In this document: positions 49,422 to 60,401 of the stretch, piece after piece | How the letters are laid out: each line of letters starts with the position of its first letter | How positions within the stretch are numbered: position 1 is the stretch's first letter | Source of the DNA: Nitzschia sp. DOCU1 | Lineage: Eukaryota > Bacillariophyta > Bacillariophyceae > Bacillariales > Bacillariaceae | Direction: 5' to 3' | Length of the DNA: 64,000 bases | NCBI GenBank assembly: GCA_951394045.1 | Contig: OX595992.1 | Span: 620,001-684,000 of the forward strand | The notes under the pieces: model-generated | Seen by the model: the letters and a program-made list of their open reading frames with translations, nothing else | Database searches by the model: none | What the model was told of the DNA's origin: nothing | Position numbers and translations under genes: made by a program

Positions 49422-50850
49422 ATGAGAAGCAGCATAAATGTCTTACAGATCGTCCTAATCTTTCTTGGATGCAGTACGCAGTCCTCTTGTTTCCAACCGA
49501 TAGGGACAAGCCGAGCTGCCCGGGTGCGTTTCGAATCGACTATACTTTCTGCCGTAAATAACAACGTTGTACTTCGCCCGAGCCCTCCCGATGAGGATGT
49601 TTTTGATAATCTGAAAATTGGAGGGTGCACGGTGCATCGCTACAGTCGAGAAAACGATCCAGACTCAGAGACGGAGTACGTTATGTGGTACCATGGACGT
49701 TCCGTGACCCAAGATGGAGACAAGAGCTTGCCACCTTTGTCCACAGGGAGGATTGGTCGTGCCACGAGTAAAAATGGATTATCATGGAAAAAGGATACCG
49801 TGGGTAGCGCTTCCGAAGACATTAAGGGTGTCGCTGTCGGCTTGAATGCAGAATCTTGGTGGGGATTCGACACTGCGCATACCGGCCTCGGCAGCGTTCT
49901 CCTTCCAATGAGCACCCCTGCCGTCATGACAGAAGGAGGAGTGTATCTGATGTACTATATGGGAGGAAATTTCGAGGAAACGCCCATTGGTGACTACATC
50001 GACAAGGAAATGCCCGTCGACGCGAAGATCAAGGGGATGAAAATGAAAATTGGTGTTTGCGTCAGCCAAGACGGAAAAACCTGGGGCCGAGTGGAAGGTG
50101 ACGATCCGTCGGGTGCTTGCTTATCACCGTACGATGCCAGTGATCCGAATATGAAAGAACTTGCTAACCTTCGAGATGAGAAGGGAATCCGCGTCGCGCT
50201 GGAGGAAGAGCTGTATGTTGGGTGGCCAGAGGTGGTGCCCATTATTGCGGAAAAGTCAGAAAATTCGGGCTTCATTATGTACTACAGTACGATGACCAAA
50301 AAAGAAAAGAAAAAAGTTATTGGTTACGCCGTTTCACCGGATGGATTCCGCTGGAGCCCACGTGGAATTTGCCTGCGACCGGATCCTGGTACGATGGATG
50401 GGGCGGGCGCCGCGAGATGTACAGTAGTCCGGAATGCAGTTTTCGATGAAGAGAGTGGCTCCTGGGCGGACGCGCCTGGTTACACGATGTTGTATGAAGG
50501 GGTCTCAGAAGAAGATAACAAACACCGAATCATGAAAGCAGTGAGTGTAGATGGGAAAACCTGGATCAAGATGGGAGTTGTCTTTGATGTTGGGGACGAT
50601 GGAGCGTGGGATTCCGAGGGCGTTGGTTCACCAAATGTACTAAGGTAACTACAAACGGCAAATTGGTCAATGTTGTTATTCTTTGTTCACTCACCGCTGA
50701 AAATCCGACAGAATGGACGACGGGTCGCAGCGTATGTATTACACTGGTCAAGGGCAAGATGGTGGCACAGCCATCGGCGTCGCGAGACAATCTATCGGTT
50801 CTTCCGAGTGGGTTCGAGAACAAGCGTCCATTGTGTTCGCAGACTCATAA
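49422..50850 (+). CDS. Plastid-targeted five-bladed beta-propeller protein (GH43/GH32-like)
   Basis: Two exons, 49422-50644 and 50712-50850, are joined across a 67 bp intron, for 453 residues. The splice turns NVLR plus MDDGSQRMYYTGQGQDGG into a continuous last blade. The presequence is a signal peptide followed by Phe (INVLQIVLIFLGCSTQSSC then FQPIGTSRAAR), so plastid import is likely. The mature part repeats the propeller pattern of arabinanase/invertase-type glycosidases: EYVMWYHGRS with IGRATSKNGLSW, YLMYYMGGN with IGVCVSQDGKTW, FIMYYSTM with IGYAVSPDGFRW, YTMLYEGVS with IMKAVSVDGKTW, and RMYYTGQG with TAIGVARQ. Catalytic acids cannot be assigned with certainty, so it may be a glycoside hydrolase or a non-catalytic relative. 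Plants have similar chloroplast proteins. Confidence 0.82.
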
Positions 50851-51007
50851 GTTAATGAATTTTACTATAAATTCTCGACTCTAGTGTGTGTGAGTCAGAC
50901 CAAAATAGCCTGTCCTCTCAAGGTATCCGATATTGTTGTGGGAACGCCGTCAATAGATTAACCAATCGAAGTTACGGAGGGTCATAGTTTGCACGTTGGT
51001 TAGTCAG

Positions 51008-54000
51008 CTAGTCGTCGTTGCTAGGAACCTTGCCGTCACTGTCAGCCTCTGCCCCGCCATCGGGGCCTGGGAACAGAATGATATTTCCTCCTGCGGTGCC
51101 TGATCTAGTTTGAGCCATGTCCTCAGTGTTCATGGCATCGTTTGAAGGGACGTCGCCGATACCGCTAGCCTCGACTTCGCCATCGTCTGGGCCTGGAAGC
51201 GGGATGACGTCTCCTCCTGAGGTGCCTGTTCTAGTTTGAGTCTTTTCCTCGGTGTCAATAGCATCGTTTGAAGGGACGTCGTCGGTGCCGCTAGCCTCGA
51301 CTCCGCCACCGTCTGGTTCCTGAAGCGTAATGCCACCTCCTGAAGTGCCTACTCTAGTTTGACTATCATCCTCGGTGTCCATGGAATCATTGCTTCCTGA
51401 GGGGACATAAGGATCGTAAACGGCTTCCAAGTCTAAGCTTTCGTTGCTGCCCGATTCATCGTCATCTGAATCTGCGATATCGGATGTCGAGCTGGGAACT
51501 GGTGGTACCTCTGGTGATGCCAGCGGTGAGGCAACCGGGGCGGCAACAGGCGCAGAAATCGGTCCTTCGACTGGAGCAGGGAAAGGAGCACCGATTGGCC
51601 CAAGTAGAGGAACTGGGGCGACCACTGGCGCAGGGATCGGTACTTCGACTGGAGCAGCGAAAGGAGCACCGATTGGCCCAGGTAGAGGGAATGGGGCGAC
51701 CACTGGAGCAGAAATCGGTACTTCGACTGGACCAGGGAAAGGAGCACCGATTGGCCCAAGTAGAGGAACTGGGGCGACCACTGGCGCAGGAATCGGTACT
51801 TCGACTGGAGCAGCGAAAGGAGCACCGATTGGCCCAGGTAGAAGGAATGGGGCGACCACTGGAGCAGAAATCGGTACTTCGACTGGACCAGGGAAAGGAG
51901 CACCGATTGGCCCAAGTAGAGGCACTGGGGCGACCACTGGCGCAGGGATCGGCATTTCGACTGGAGCAGGAAAGGGCGCATCCATGCTGTCGTTGCTTGT
52001 CGATTCGTGCTCCAAACCTGAGACGTCAGGACTAGGACCGGGAACTGGTGGTACTTCTGGTAGAGCGACTGGTGATGCCAACGGTGGGGCAACCGGGGCA
52101 GCGACAGGCGCAGCGATCGGTACTTCGAATGGAGCAGGGATTGGCATTTCGACTGGACCAGGTAGAGGAACTGGCGCGACCACTGGAGCAGGGATCGGCA
52201 TTTCGACTGGAGCAGGAAAGGGCGCATCCATGCTGTCGTTGCTTGTCGATTCGTGCTCCAAACCTGAGACGTCAGGACTAGGACCGGGAACTGGTGGGAG
52301 CTCTGGTAGAGCGACTGGTGATGCCAACGGTGGGGCAACTGGGGCAGCAACGGGAGCAGCTATCGGTACTTCGAATGGCGTAGAGATTGGCATTTCGACT
52401 GGACCAGGTAGAGGAACTGGCGCGACCACTGGAGCAGGGAACGGCATTTCGACTGGAGCAGGAAAGGGCGCATCCATGCTGTCATTGCTTGTCGATTCGT
52501 GCTCCAAGTCTGAGACATCGGGACTCGGGCCGGGAACTGGTGGGAGCTCTGGTAGATCGACTGGTGATGCCAACGGGGAGAAAACTGGGGCAGCCACAGG
52601 CGCAGTGATCGGTACTTCGACTGGAGCAGGGAACGGCGCATCCATGCTGTCGTTGCTTGTCGATTCGTGCTCCAAACCTGAGACGTCAGGAGTCGCCCCG
52701 GGAACTGGTGGTTGCTCTGGTAGAGCGACTGGTGACGCCACCGGCGAGGCAACTGGGCTGGGAGTAGGGCCACCATCGGGGCCTGTCTTTCCTTTCGGGC
52801 TGCCGTCTTCCGATGAACTGGATGAACTGGAGGGCGGGCCGATATCGAAGGAAACTGGTGCAGCTTGAGGGGCAGCGTCTGGACCTGTCAATCCTTTCGG
52901 GCTACCGTGGTCCGATGAACTGTATGGACTGGAAGGTGGGCCGTAATCGAAAGAAACTGGTGCAGCTTGAGGGGCATCGTCTGGGCCTGTCAATCCTTTT
53001 GGGTTACCGTCGTCCGATGAACTGGATGAACTAGAGGACGGGCCGAAATCGAACGAAACTGGTGCAGCTTGAGGGGCAGCGTCTGGACCTCTCTTTCCAC
53101 TAGGGCTACCGTCATCCGATGCGCTAGATGAGGTGGGGGCTGGGCCGAAATCGAAAGAAACTGGTGCAGCTTGAGGGGCAGCATCTGGACCTGTCAATCC
53201 TTTCGGGCTACCGTCGTCCGATGAACTGGATGGACTGGAGGGTGGGCCGTACTCGAAAGAAACTGGTGCAGCTTGAGGGGCAGCGTCTGGACCTGTCTTT
53301 CCACTGGGGCTACCGTCGTCCGATGCGCTAGATGAGCTGGAGGCTGGGCCGAAATCGAAAGAAACTGGTGCAGCTTGAGGGGCAGCGTCTGGACCTGTCT
53401 TTCCTCTGGGGCTACCGTCGTCCGATGCGCTAGATGAGCTGGAGGGTGGGCCGAAATCGAAGGAAACTGGTGCAGCTTGAGGGGCAGCGTCTGGACCTGT
53501 CTTTCCTCTGGGGCTACGGTCGTCCGATGAACTTGATGAACTGGAGGGCGGACCGATGTCGAAAGAAACTGGTGCAGCTTGAGGGGCAGCGTCTGGACCT
53601 GTCTTTCCTCTGGGGCTACTGTCGTCCGATGCTATAGATGAGCTGGAGGCTGGGCCGAAATCGAAAGAAACTGGTGCAGCTTGAGGGGCAGCGTCTGGAC
53701 CTGTCAATCCTTTCGGGTTACCGTCGTCCGATGTGCTGGATGAGCTGGACCTGGAGGGCGGATCGAAATTGAAGGAAGCTGGTGCGGTTTGAGGGGTAGC
53801 GTCTGGGCCTGTCTTCCCTTTTGGGCTACCGTCGTCCGACGAACCGGATGAGCTGGACCTGGAGGGCGGGTCGAAATCGAACGAAACTGGTGCAGCTTGA
53901 GGGGCAGCGTCTGGACCTGTCTTGCCTCTGGGGCTACCGTCGTCCGATGCGCTAGATGAGCTGGAGGGTGGGCCGAAATCGAAGGAAACTGGTGCAGCTT

Positions 54001-54814
54001 GAGGGGTAGCGTCTGGACCTGTCTTTCCTCTGGGGCTACCGTCGTCCGATGCGCTTGATGAGCTGGAGGGTGGGCCCAAATCGAACGAAACTGCTGCGGC
54101 TTGGGGGGCAGCGTCAGGGCCTGTTAATCCTTGCTTGCTGTCGTCCAACGTTGGAGGGCTAGTAGTGCCAAAGTAAGCTGGGTCGTCTCCCGGATCTCCA
54201 TAGTCGAGACATCCGTAGAGACCACGTCTAATGGCTTTGCCATCCTTGCCATAGTTGCCGTCCTTTCCAGACCTTCCAGTCGTACCATCCTTGCCGTCCT
54301 TTCCAGACCTTCCAGTGGCGCCGTCCTTGCCATAGTTGCCGTCCTTTCCAGACCTTCCAGTGGCGCCGTCCTTGCCATATTTGCCGTCCTTTCCAGACCT
54401 TCCAGTGGCGCCGTCCTTGCCATAGTTGCCGTCCTTTCCAGACCTTCTAATGGCGCCGTCTTTTCCGGACCTTCCACCCGTACCATCCTTGCCATAGCTG
54501 CCGTCCTTCCCAGATCTTGCATTCGCACCGTCCTTGCCATAGCGATAACTGCCGTCTCGTTCAGACTTTCCTGCTCTACCGGCCTTGCCACCGTCTTTTC
54601 CACAATTCTTATACGCCTTGGACCGCGCACGAAGCTCATCTTCATCCAGCAACAACAATCGGTCCTTGGCATTCTGCTCTGGAGCTAAAATACTCGAAGC
54701 ACCCGTTCTATGACCTCGTCGGCGGAGCCTGTACTCGGGGATCCGGCGGGAAACCGCTTCTCCGACGGCAACAAGCAAAATCGCCGCCGCAGATGACAGT
54801 GTTTTCAAATTCAT
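51008..54814 (-). CDS. Large secreted repeat protein (collagen-like, SDDG and Pro-rich blocks)
   Basis: A 1268-residue, single-exon protein of unknown function with four blocks after a signal peptide (NLKTLSSAAAILLVAVGEAVS). Block 1, residues about 72-200: collagen-like Gly-X-Y triplets built from GKD, GRS, GNY and GAT. Block 2, about 230-690: thirteen units of about 34 residues of the form PDAAPQAAPVSFDFGPP, a Ser run, then SDDGSPRGKTG. Block 3, about 690-1110: Pro/Ala/Val blocks (APVEVPIPAPVVAPVPL) interrupted by four copies of GLEHESTSNDSMDAPFPAP. Block 4: three units of about 42 residues with VPSNDAIDTEEKTQTRTGTS. A single cysteine-bearing hinge (GLYGCLDYGDP) follows block 1. Composition and secretion suggest a cell-wall, girdle-band or adhesive protein. 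This is inference. The long plus-strand frames inside are artefacts of the repeats. Confidence 0.8.
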   Translation of the reverse strand: MNLKTLSSAAAILLVAVGEAVSRRIPEYRLRRRGHRTGASSILAPEQNAKDRLLLLDEDELRARSKAYKNCGKDGGKAGRAGKSERDGSYRYGKDGANARSGKDGSYGKDGTGGRSGKDGAIRRSGKDGNYGKDGATGRSGKDGKYGKDGATGRSGKDGNYGKDGATGRSGKDGKDGTTGRSGKDGNYGKDGKAIRRGLYGCLDYGDPGDDPAYFGTTSPPTLDDSKQGLTGPDAAPQAAAVSFDLGPPSSSSSASDDGSPRGKTGPDATPQAAPVSFDFGPPSSSSSASDDGSPRGKTGPDAAPQAAPVSFDFDPPSRSSSSGSSDDGSPKGKTGPDATPQTAPASFNFDPPSRSSSSSTSDDGNPKGLTGPDAAPQAAPVSFDFGPASSSSIASDDSSPRGKTGPDAAPQAAPVSFDIGPPSSSSSSSDDRSPRGKTGPDAAPQAAPVSFDFGPPSSSSSASDDGSPRGKTGPDAAPQAAPVSFDFGPASSSSSASDDGSPSGKTGPDAAPQAAPVSFEYGPPSSPSSSSDDGSPKGLTGPDAAPQAAPVSFDFGPAPTSSSASDDGSPSGKRGPDAAPQAAPVSFDFGPSSSSSSSSDDGNPKGLTGPDDAPQAAPVSFDYGPPSSPYSSSDHGSPKGLTGPDAAPQAAPVSFDIGPPSSSSSSSEDGSPKGKTGPDGGPTPSPVASPVASPVALPEQPPVPGATPDVSGLEHESTSNDSMDAPFPAPVEVPITAPVAAPVFSPLASPVDLPELPPVPGPSPDVSDLEHESTSNDSMDAPFPAPVEMPFPAPVVAPVPLPGPVEMPISTPFEVPIAAPVAAPVAPPLASPVALPELPPVPGPSPDVSGLEHESTSNDSMDAPFPAPVEMPIPAPVVAPVPLPGPVEMPIPAPFEVPIAAPVAAPVAPPLASPVALPEVPPVPGPSPDVSGLEHESTSNDSMDAPFPAPVEMPIPAPVVAPVPLLGPIGAPFPGPVEVPISAPVVAPFLLPGPIGAPFAAPVEVPIPAPVVAPVPLLGPIGAPFPGPVEVPISAPVVAPFPLPGPIGAPFAAPVEVPIPAPVVAPVPLLGPIGAPFPAPVEGPISAPVAAPVASPLASPEVPPVPSSTSDIADSDDDESGSNESLDLEAVYDPYVPSGSNDSMDTEDDSQTRVGTSGGGITLQEPDGGGVEASGTDDVPSNDAIDTEEKTQTRTGTSGGDVIPLPGPDDGEVEASGIGDVPSNDAMNTEDMAQTRSGTAGGNIILFPGPDGGAEADSDGKVPSNDD
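51550..52745 (-). repeat. Pro/Ala/Val-rich nested repeats
   Basis: Short units (cgaccactggagcaggaat and variants on the +) alternate with four long near-identical blocks carrying catccatgctgtcgttgctt. Two levels of repetition, about 15-30 bp nested in about 200-250 bp, indicate repeated segmental expansion. Confidence 0.88.
52785..54120 (-). repeat. Thirteen ~102 bp tandem repeats
   Basis: Each unit encodes PDAAPQAAPVSF, a short aromatic/acidic step, a poly-Ser run and SDDGSPRGKTG or SDDGSPKGLTG. Conserved + strand blocks are ggtgcagcttgaggggcagc and ggctaccgtcgtccgatg. Units differ mainly in the length of the Ser run and in GKTG versus GLTG endings. Confidence 0.9.
54215..54601 (-). repeat. 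Collagen-like Gly-X-Y triplet repeat region
   Basis: Tandem units of 18-42 bp (on the + strand: gtcctttccagaccttccag and ccgtccttgccatagttgcc) encode GRSGKDG and GNYGKDG steps. Glycine occupies every third position for most of about 125 residues. Confidence 0.88.
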
Positions 54815-55393
54815 TGTTTTGGATCGCTGCGGTTTGCTTCGGCCACAAACATCAATCGTATAAGAAAAGCGAAAGCTATTGCATTACGGGCGCCGCGGTT
54901 CTAGCTTACCTTCCAGTTTAGAAATGTGTGCGATGTACGACCTCCGATTAAAGCAACAGAAATCAGCGGCGGGTTGCATGATACACCCCCTGTTCCTTCT
55001 GCCACGTCCACAGTATCCGAACAAAGTCTAAAGTATGCAATAACGTTTCCAAAAGAACCGGTTGCCCGCCATTGTGAGATTTTTTGGGAAGACGAGAAAA
55101 TTCCAACAATATTCAGGCAAGCGTGCCACCCATCCACGACTGGTTCTTTCACAATTTTCCCCATCCGTTGCCGCATTCACGTCTCATCCGAAAGTCACGC
55201 AGGGTTGATTTTTTATTTCTTCGTTCCGCTTCTCTCGCCCCAAGAACATGTGTATCTCTTGAGAGTGGTCAAGATGCTCCAATTCTCAAGTGGTACAAAC
55301 TTTAAATAATCTTGACGCGTCGCTCCTTCAAAGCTTTACAAGGCCACAACTGACAGCCACGAACTAATAACCTTAACTCGCAGAAGGTACCGA
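54815..55393. other. Region between the repeat protein and VPS35
   Basis: Both neighbours run on the minus strand. This holds the promoter of the repeat-protein gene and the 3' UTR of VPS35. A 127-codon plus-strand frame starts at GTG and has no recognisable motif. Not called. Confidence 0.4.
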
Positions 55394-58300
55394 CTATGCG
55401 CTAACACTCCCGACGTCAATGGCGGCAAATCGTTCGGACGATTCCTCCTTCTCCTTCATTTTCTTGATGTGCCTCACAATTTGCAAGAAGTGGTTTTTCG
55501 CGTCTCCAACGGCAGAAGAGTCGACTCCGCCGAACTGCGCAAGATTCTCCGTGTGCTCCTTGATGAGCGCCACCAGACCTGTGATGTAATTGCCGGAAAT
55601 CGAAGGATGTTTCTTTTCAAAGAAGAAGAGATAATGCTCTAGAAGATCGACAAAGAGCTGTACGTTTGCTGGGTTGGTGCTCGTGCATGCATCCGCTAAT
55701 TTCAGCGCACGTTGTAGGCACTCCAGCCCCCTCTGCGGATTGCTGTACACGACTTCATTGTCTGTGCCCACAACGTAGAATAGATGAGAACACTGAGCAA
55801 CCATCGCGCATTGCTCTGGCTTCTTGAGCATTTTGGCCGAGTATTGAGCAGTCTTCATGATTAAACTCTCGTAATCCTCTTTGTTCAACGAGCGACAAGC
55901 CAAAAGGGCCCCAATCATCGCAACAATGCAACGACTCTGAAGCCGAGAATCTCCCGAGTGTTCCTCATAAAGTGCAAACGACTGCGAGATGAACTCGTAC
56001 GCGATGGATCCAAACGCATCTTGCCCAGTTGCTTGTTTGCCTCCCTTTGAAGCCAACTTATCCACTGTTAATGCTGATTCTAGGTACAGCTTCACCCCAG
56101 TCTCCGGCTTGCCCTTGGACATAATAGCAATTGTCTCCTGCACAAAAATGAAAACTTTTCGACAGCTGTTTCAAGATGAGTGCGTGACACGAAGACGAAG
56201 GTACGTTCGGTTTTCCTTCTACAAAACATACCTGATAGTTTTGGGCCCTTGGGACGCCTCTTCGGAGTGTTTCTCTGGCTCTGCCGCATTTGTTTCTGCC
56301 TCTGGTGTGTCCTCGCCCTTTCCATCATCTTCCGCTGTCTCCGCTTTGGTTGTTTCGGGTGACTCCTCGGCGCTTTCCAGTTTCGTTTCGCCATCCGCAC
56401 CGTCGATCTCGGGAGTTTCAGACTCGGGGGCAGGTTCCTCCTTTGCCTCCTCATCCTTCTGCTTCTCGGACTCCTTGGCAGTTTGCCCATTCTTTGGGGC
56501 CTCACCAATTTCCTCCATTAGAATGCGTTTGGCAAGCTTCAATCCAGCAAATACCAACGCCATGTAGGCAGTTCCAGTTCGTTCAATCTTGCCAGCGTTC
56601 AAATGATGTCGAGCAATCGAAAGCATTTCAAACTGGACATCCGTGTCGTCGTGATTCAATAGGTGGATCAACTTGGAAACCAAAGCAGCATCTTTGCGGT
56701 ATTGGGGATCTTCGAATGCCATCATATTACTGTCTCCTTGTTGTTGTCCATACGGACGATTTGGTGCCGGCGAGACACCAAGACCAGCCATCAAGTCAGC
56801 GGTACGGTCCATGGACGGCGGTTGTGCCATGGTCCGTCTAGGAGGGGCATCGCGTTCATCACGTAGCACGGGTGCAATGACCGAAAAGAGCTCTTCGATC
56901 TCTTTGACACTTCCCGGAGAGGCTCCCGCCTTGTTGACGGCTTCTAACATGGTCAGTGCCAATTGTCGCCGATTGGCCCAAGGCAAGAATCCAATCAGAT
57001 CGGCGTAGTGATCCAAAGTCAAGACTCCAAGAGCCAACTCATCCAAGGGAATACTCAACAGCTTCTCCAGTTCTTGAGTTGCAACCTCATCGAGTTGCGG
57101 TAGCACTCGGGGGGCATTGGGATCGAAATTAGTATGTTGGTCGCGACCCTCCTGCATCAACGCTTGATTGGCACGCGCTTGCTGCAAGGCCACCACACAA
57201 TTGTCAAGACAGAGCGTGATCTGCTCCAAATTTCCTCGATAACACTTCATGGAGAACGACAAAAGTGCCGTCTGGAGTCGAATCACCTCCTTGGCTTGCA
57301 GCTTGGGACCTCGAGCGTTGTATACACTTTGGACGCATTCATCAATCATACGGAACGAATCTTTGGCCATGGCGCGCTTGACTTGATTCGAATCTTCTTC
57401 GTCCAAGAGTTCTTCGTCGGCCAAGTAGTTCGCCAATCGATCCATGAGCGATTGCAGGATAGTCCGGATATTGACCTTGTCTCGCAACTTGGGACAAGCC
57501 GCCAGTAGAATGGGCATGGTTTCAATATGGTACTCGTCAGGGAATACTTGCACAATACAGTCAATCAAGTAGGCTTGCGCCAGTGGATCTCCAGAAATGA
57601 TGATATGATCCAGGACCGTTGGCAAAATGACTTGACCATAAATTTGGGATGTGACCGAATCCAATGCGGATAGCCGGACCAAGTTGGTTCCCACCAAAAT
57701 GCGAAGTTCATTTCGGTCTTTTTCTCGACGACGTCGAATTTCCTTGGACCTACCGTCTCCAGGAAGATGTTGAATACGAACCCACAATTTGTTCATTTCG
57801 ACAAAATTGGCCAAGACAAACTCATACGAATCCTTGACCGTGCCCTTTTCCACACTAGTTACCCCAGCTGTTACGGCAGGAGACGGTGTCGTCGTCGAAG
57901 CATCCGACGACGATGGTGTTGCTGGTGGGGCGGCCATGCCATACGGAATGACCTGAGTGGGTGGAATGGGCTCATTGGGCAATTTATCACGAATCGCTTG
58001 GAGCAGATAGTGCCTCAAGAACAGTCCACGGACTGGATTCTGAACGCATTTGACTGCCTCAATCATATCCTTCAGAACCCAACGGGCACCCACTTCCCCG
58101 CTTCGAATCAAGGCACTCGCCGCACAGATTTGCAAATACAGTCTCGACAAAACATTGGGACAGTACTGAACGATATCGTACAATTCCTTCATGGTGAACG
58201 AAGCCTGACCATTCGGAGGCTGTTCTTGTTGCAAAGGGGGCATCATACCACCCGGTGTCATCATTGGGACAGGCGACGTCACGGACTGAGCAGCTCCTCC

Positions 58301-59917
58301 TCCCCCTTGAGCAATACCAAGGAGATAGTCTTCCAGAGTAGGCAGTTCTTCTAATGCGCGTAAATGCAATTCATAGTAGTTCTTGGGTGACAGAGCCGTG
58401 GTGGATCCAGTGGCACCTGGAGCCGGGGGGTGCGCATGGTGATGATGGTGAGCATGTGCATGTTCGCCCAATTCACCCACCATACTGGCAGCTCGATCCA
58501 AGACAGTAGGCAAATCGTTACGCTCCATCGCTTGCTTCATGTAATATGCATGCTCTTGCACTTTTCGGGTAGCGTCAGTTAGCAACCGATTCTGCTGCGC
58601 CACAACTTCTGGAGGATCAATATAAATATTCCTGGGTGGCGGTTGTTGTTGTTGTTGCTGCTGCTGGTAGCCCGGCGGCATCATCATGCCTGGTTGACCT
58701 GGCATCATCATTCCGGGTTGTCCAGGCATGCCACCAGCCTGTGACATGCCCATTTGAGGTTGTGCCTGCTGTTGCTGGAGCATGCTACCACCCATTTGCG
58801 ACTGACTCATCATGGCCGACCGTTGCGCAAAGGATCCTCCCATAACCTGTGACTGCCCCATGTTCGGTTGTTGTTGTTGTTGCTGCTGCTGCTGTGGCAT
58901 TCCTCCGTACTGAGGTTGTTGCTGCTGCTGGGGCGGACCCTGAGGAGATCCCATCATGGATCCACCAGACTGCATCATCTGCTGCTGTTGTTGTGGCTGG
59001 AACTGGGGTTGTGTAGTACTAGGCATCGACGGCTGCTGCTGTTGTGGCATGTACTGACTCTGCTGTTGTGGCTGCTGGTACACCGAACTCGGTTGCTGAG
59101 GAGTACTTGAACTATAGCCCATGGACGGCTGTGGCTGCTGGCGCTGCTGCGGCATTGCAGCACCCCCACCATAAACATTTGAGGCTGGCTGTGGCGGCTG
59201 ACTTTGGCGCATCATGGCTGCCCGCTGAGCGAACGACATGCCCGCTGTGTTAACTTGGGGCATTGGTGGTTGCTGCTGGGGGGCTGCTGCTGGCATCCCG
59301 TACGAGTTATTCATTGGCATTTGTTGTGGTTGCGGCTGGCCATAACCTGGCTGGGGTTGTTGCTGCTGCTGCTGCAACATTTGAGCCCGTTGTGCAAACG
59401 ACATACCAGCTGTAGCAGCACCACCCCCCACTCCAGCTGGTTGAGGAGGAGGTTGAAAACTATAAGGCGAAGACTGAGGATACAGTGGGGTCACTTGTTG
59501 CTGTTGAATCCCGGGGGAATTCGCAAAACGCGTAATGCTTCCACTTCCCACAGGATAACCTCCCGGTCCTTGTGGTGGCTGTTGCTTTTGAGGTGTCTGA
59601 TAGGGCGAGTCATTCAAGGGACTGGTCGGTGGCTGCTGCTGCTGGCCAGCATACGGCATGGAGTATCCTTGCTGGGGTGTCCCAGGAGGATTTTGTAGTG
59701 GCGGTTGCTGCATCATTCCACTTCCTTGTCCATACGGCTGCTGTTGCTGCTGCTGATCTGGCTGCGGAGTTCCTGGGGCAATGCCAAACTGAGGACGTTG
59801 AATACCATACGCGTCTTGTCCACCTCCCATGGTTGCCCCACCAAAGCCACTGTTGTTTGCAAGGCTGTCGGCGCCACCGCCCGATGGATCCCCATAATAT
59901 GGCTGACCGTTGGACAT
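55394..59917 (-). CDS. VPS35: Retromer subunit VPS35 with long Gln-rich N-terminal extension
   Basis: VPS35 is the scaffold of retromer, which recycles cargo from endosomes. Exons 56232-59917 and 55394-56165 are joined across a 66 bp intron. The join gives PKTISCRKVFIFVQETI, matching the family at the boundary, for 1485 residues. The core begins near residue 428 (PRNIYIDPPEVVAQQNRLL) and shows YCPNVLSRLYLQICAASALI (the RLYL motif that contacts VPS26), CVQNPVRGLFLRHYLLQAI, ILVGTNLVRLSALDSVT, VILPTVLDHIIISGDPLAQ and, near the C-terminus, CIVAMIGALLACRSL and FVDLLEHYLFFFEKKHP. The core is interrupted by a His-rich insert (HAHAHHHHHAHPP). The first 427 residues are Gln/Pro/Gly/Met-rich and carry three copies of a SFAQR motif (about 173, 228 and 362). 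Typical VPS35 has about 800 residues. Confidence 0.93.
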
Positions 59918-60401
59918 GGCGTCAGTTCTGCTGCCCCCACTGCGTCTTTCTCAATAGATAACTCGATTATTAAAGAAGTAGCTATGACAGAGGATGCACT
60001 AATATGATTGATGATTCGAGATGAACAATGTCATCTCCAAGTCGTGCGATGACAACAGGGCGCTCAACGGGTACTTCCACTCTCGGCGGTGCAGCCAAGC
60101 AAGATCCATGGCGGCGAAAAAAGGGAAAGGGGCGGCGGGAGATGCCGTTGCATGATTTGTTCGGAGCGATTCATCGTAGGTTCGTAGTAAGATTCCTACG
60201 AACGACGGAGTGGATGCACCCGATCGGACCTACGACGTCATCAACAGTAAAGTAATCGAACGGATCAATCTTTCTCAAGTGCCGATCGCGTGGTCTGCGC
60301 GCGTCGCCCCTTCGCCAGCAAACGAGGCGAAGATCCGACGACCGACGAGCCAAACGCCGCACCCTCAACACAACAACGCATACAAAAGCAGTTTGTTGAC
60401 C
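59918..60401. other. Divergent promoter region (VPS35 / ATP synthase b)
   Basis: About 480 bases between divergent start codons. Short frames on both strands are not convincing. A CG-rich block around 60070-60140 is the only compositional feature. Confidence 0.4.

Noticed and set aside
51444..52868. 474-codon plus-strand frame rich in Gly/Thr/Ala
   Set aside because: Antisense shadow of the Pro-rich repeat block; repeats keep every frame open. The minus-strand frame has the signal peptide.
54926..55309. 127-codon plus-strand frame
   Set aside because: Starts at GTG, no recognisable motif, located in the spacer between two minus-strand genes.
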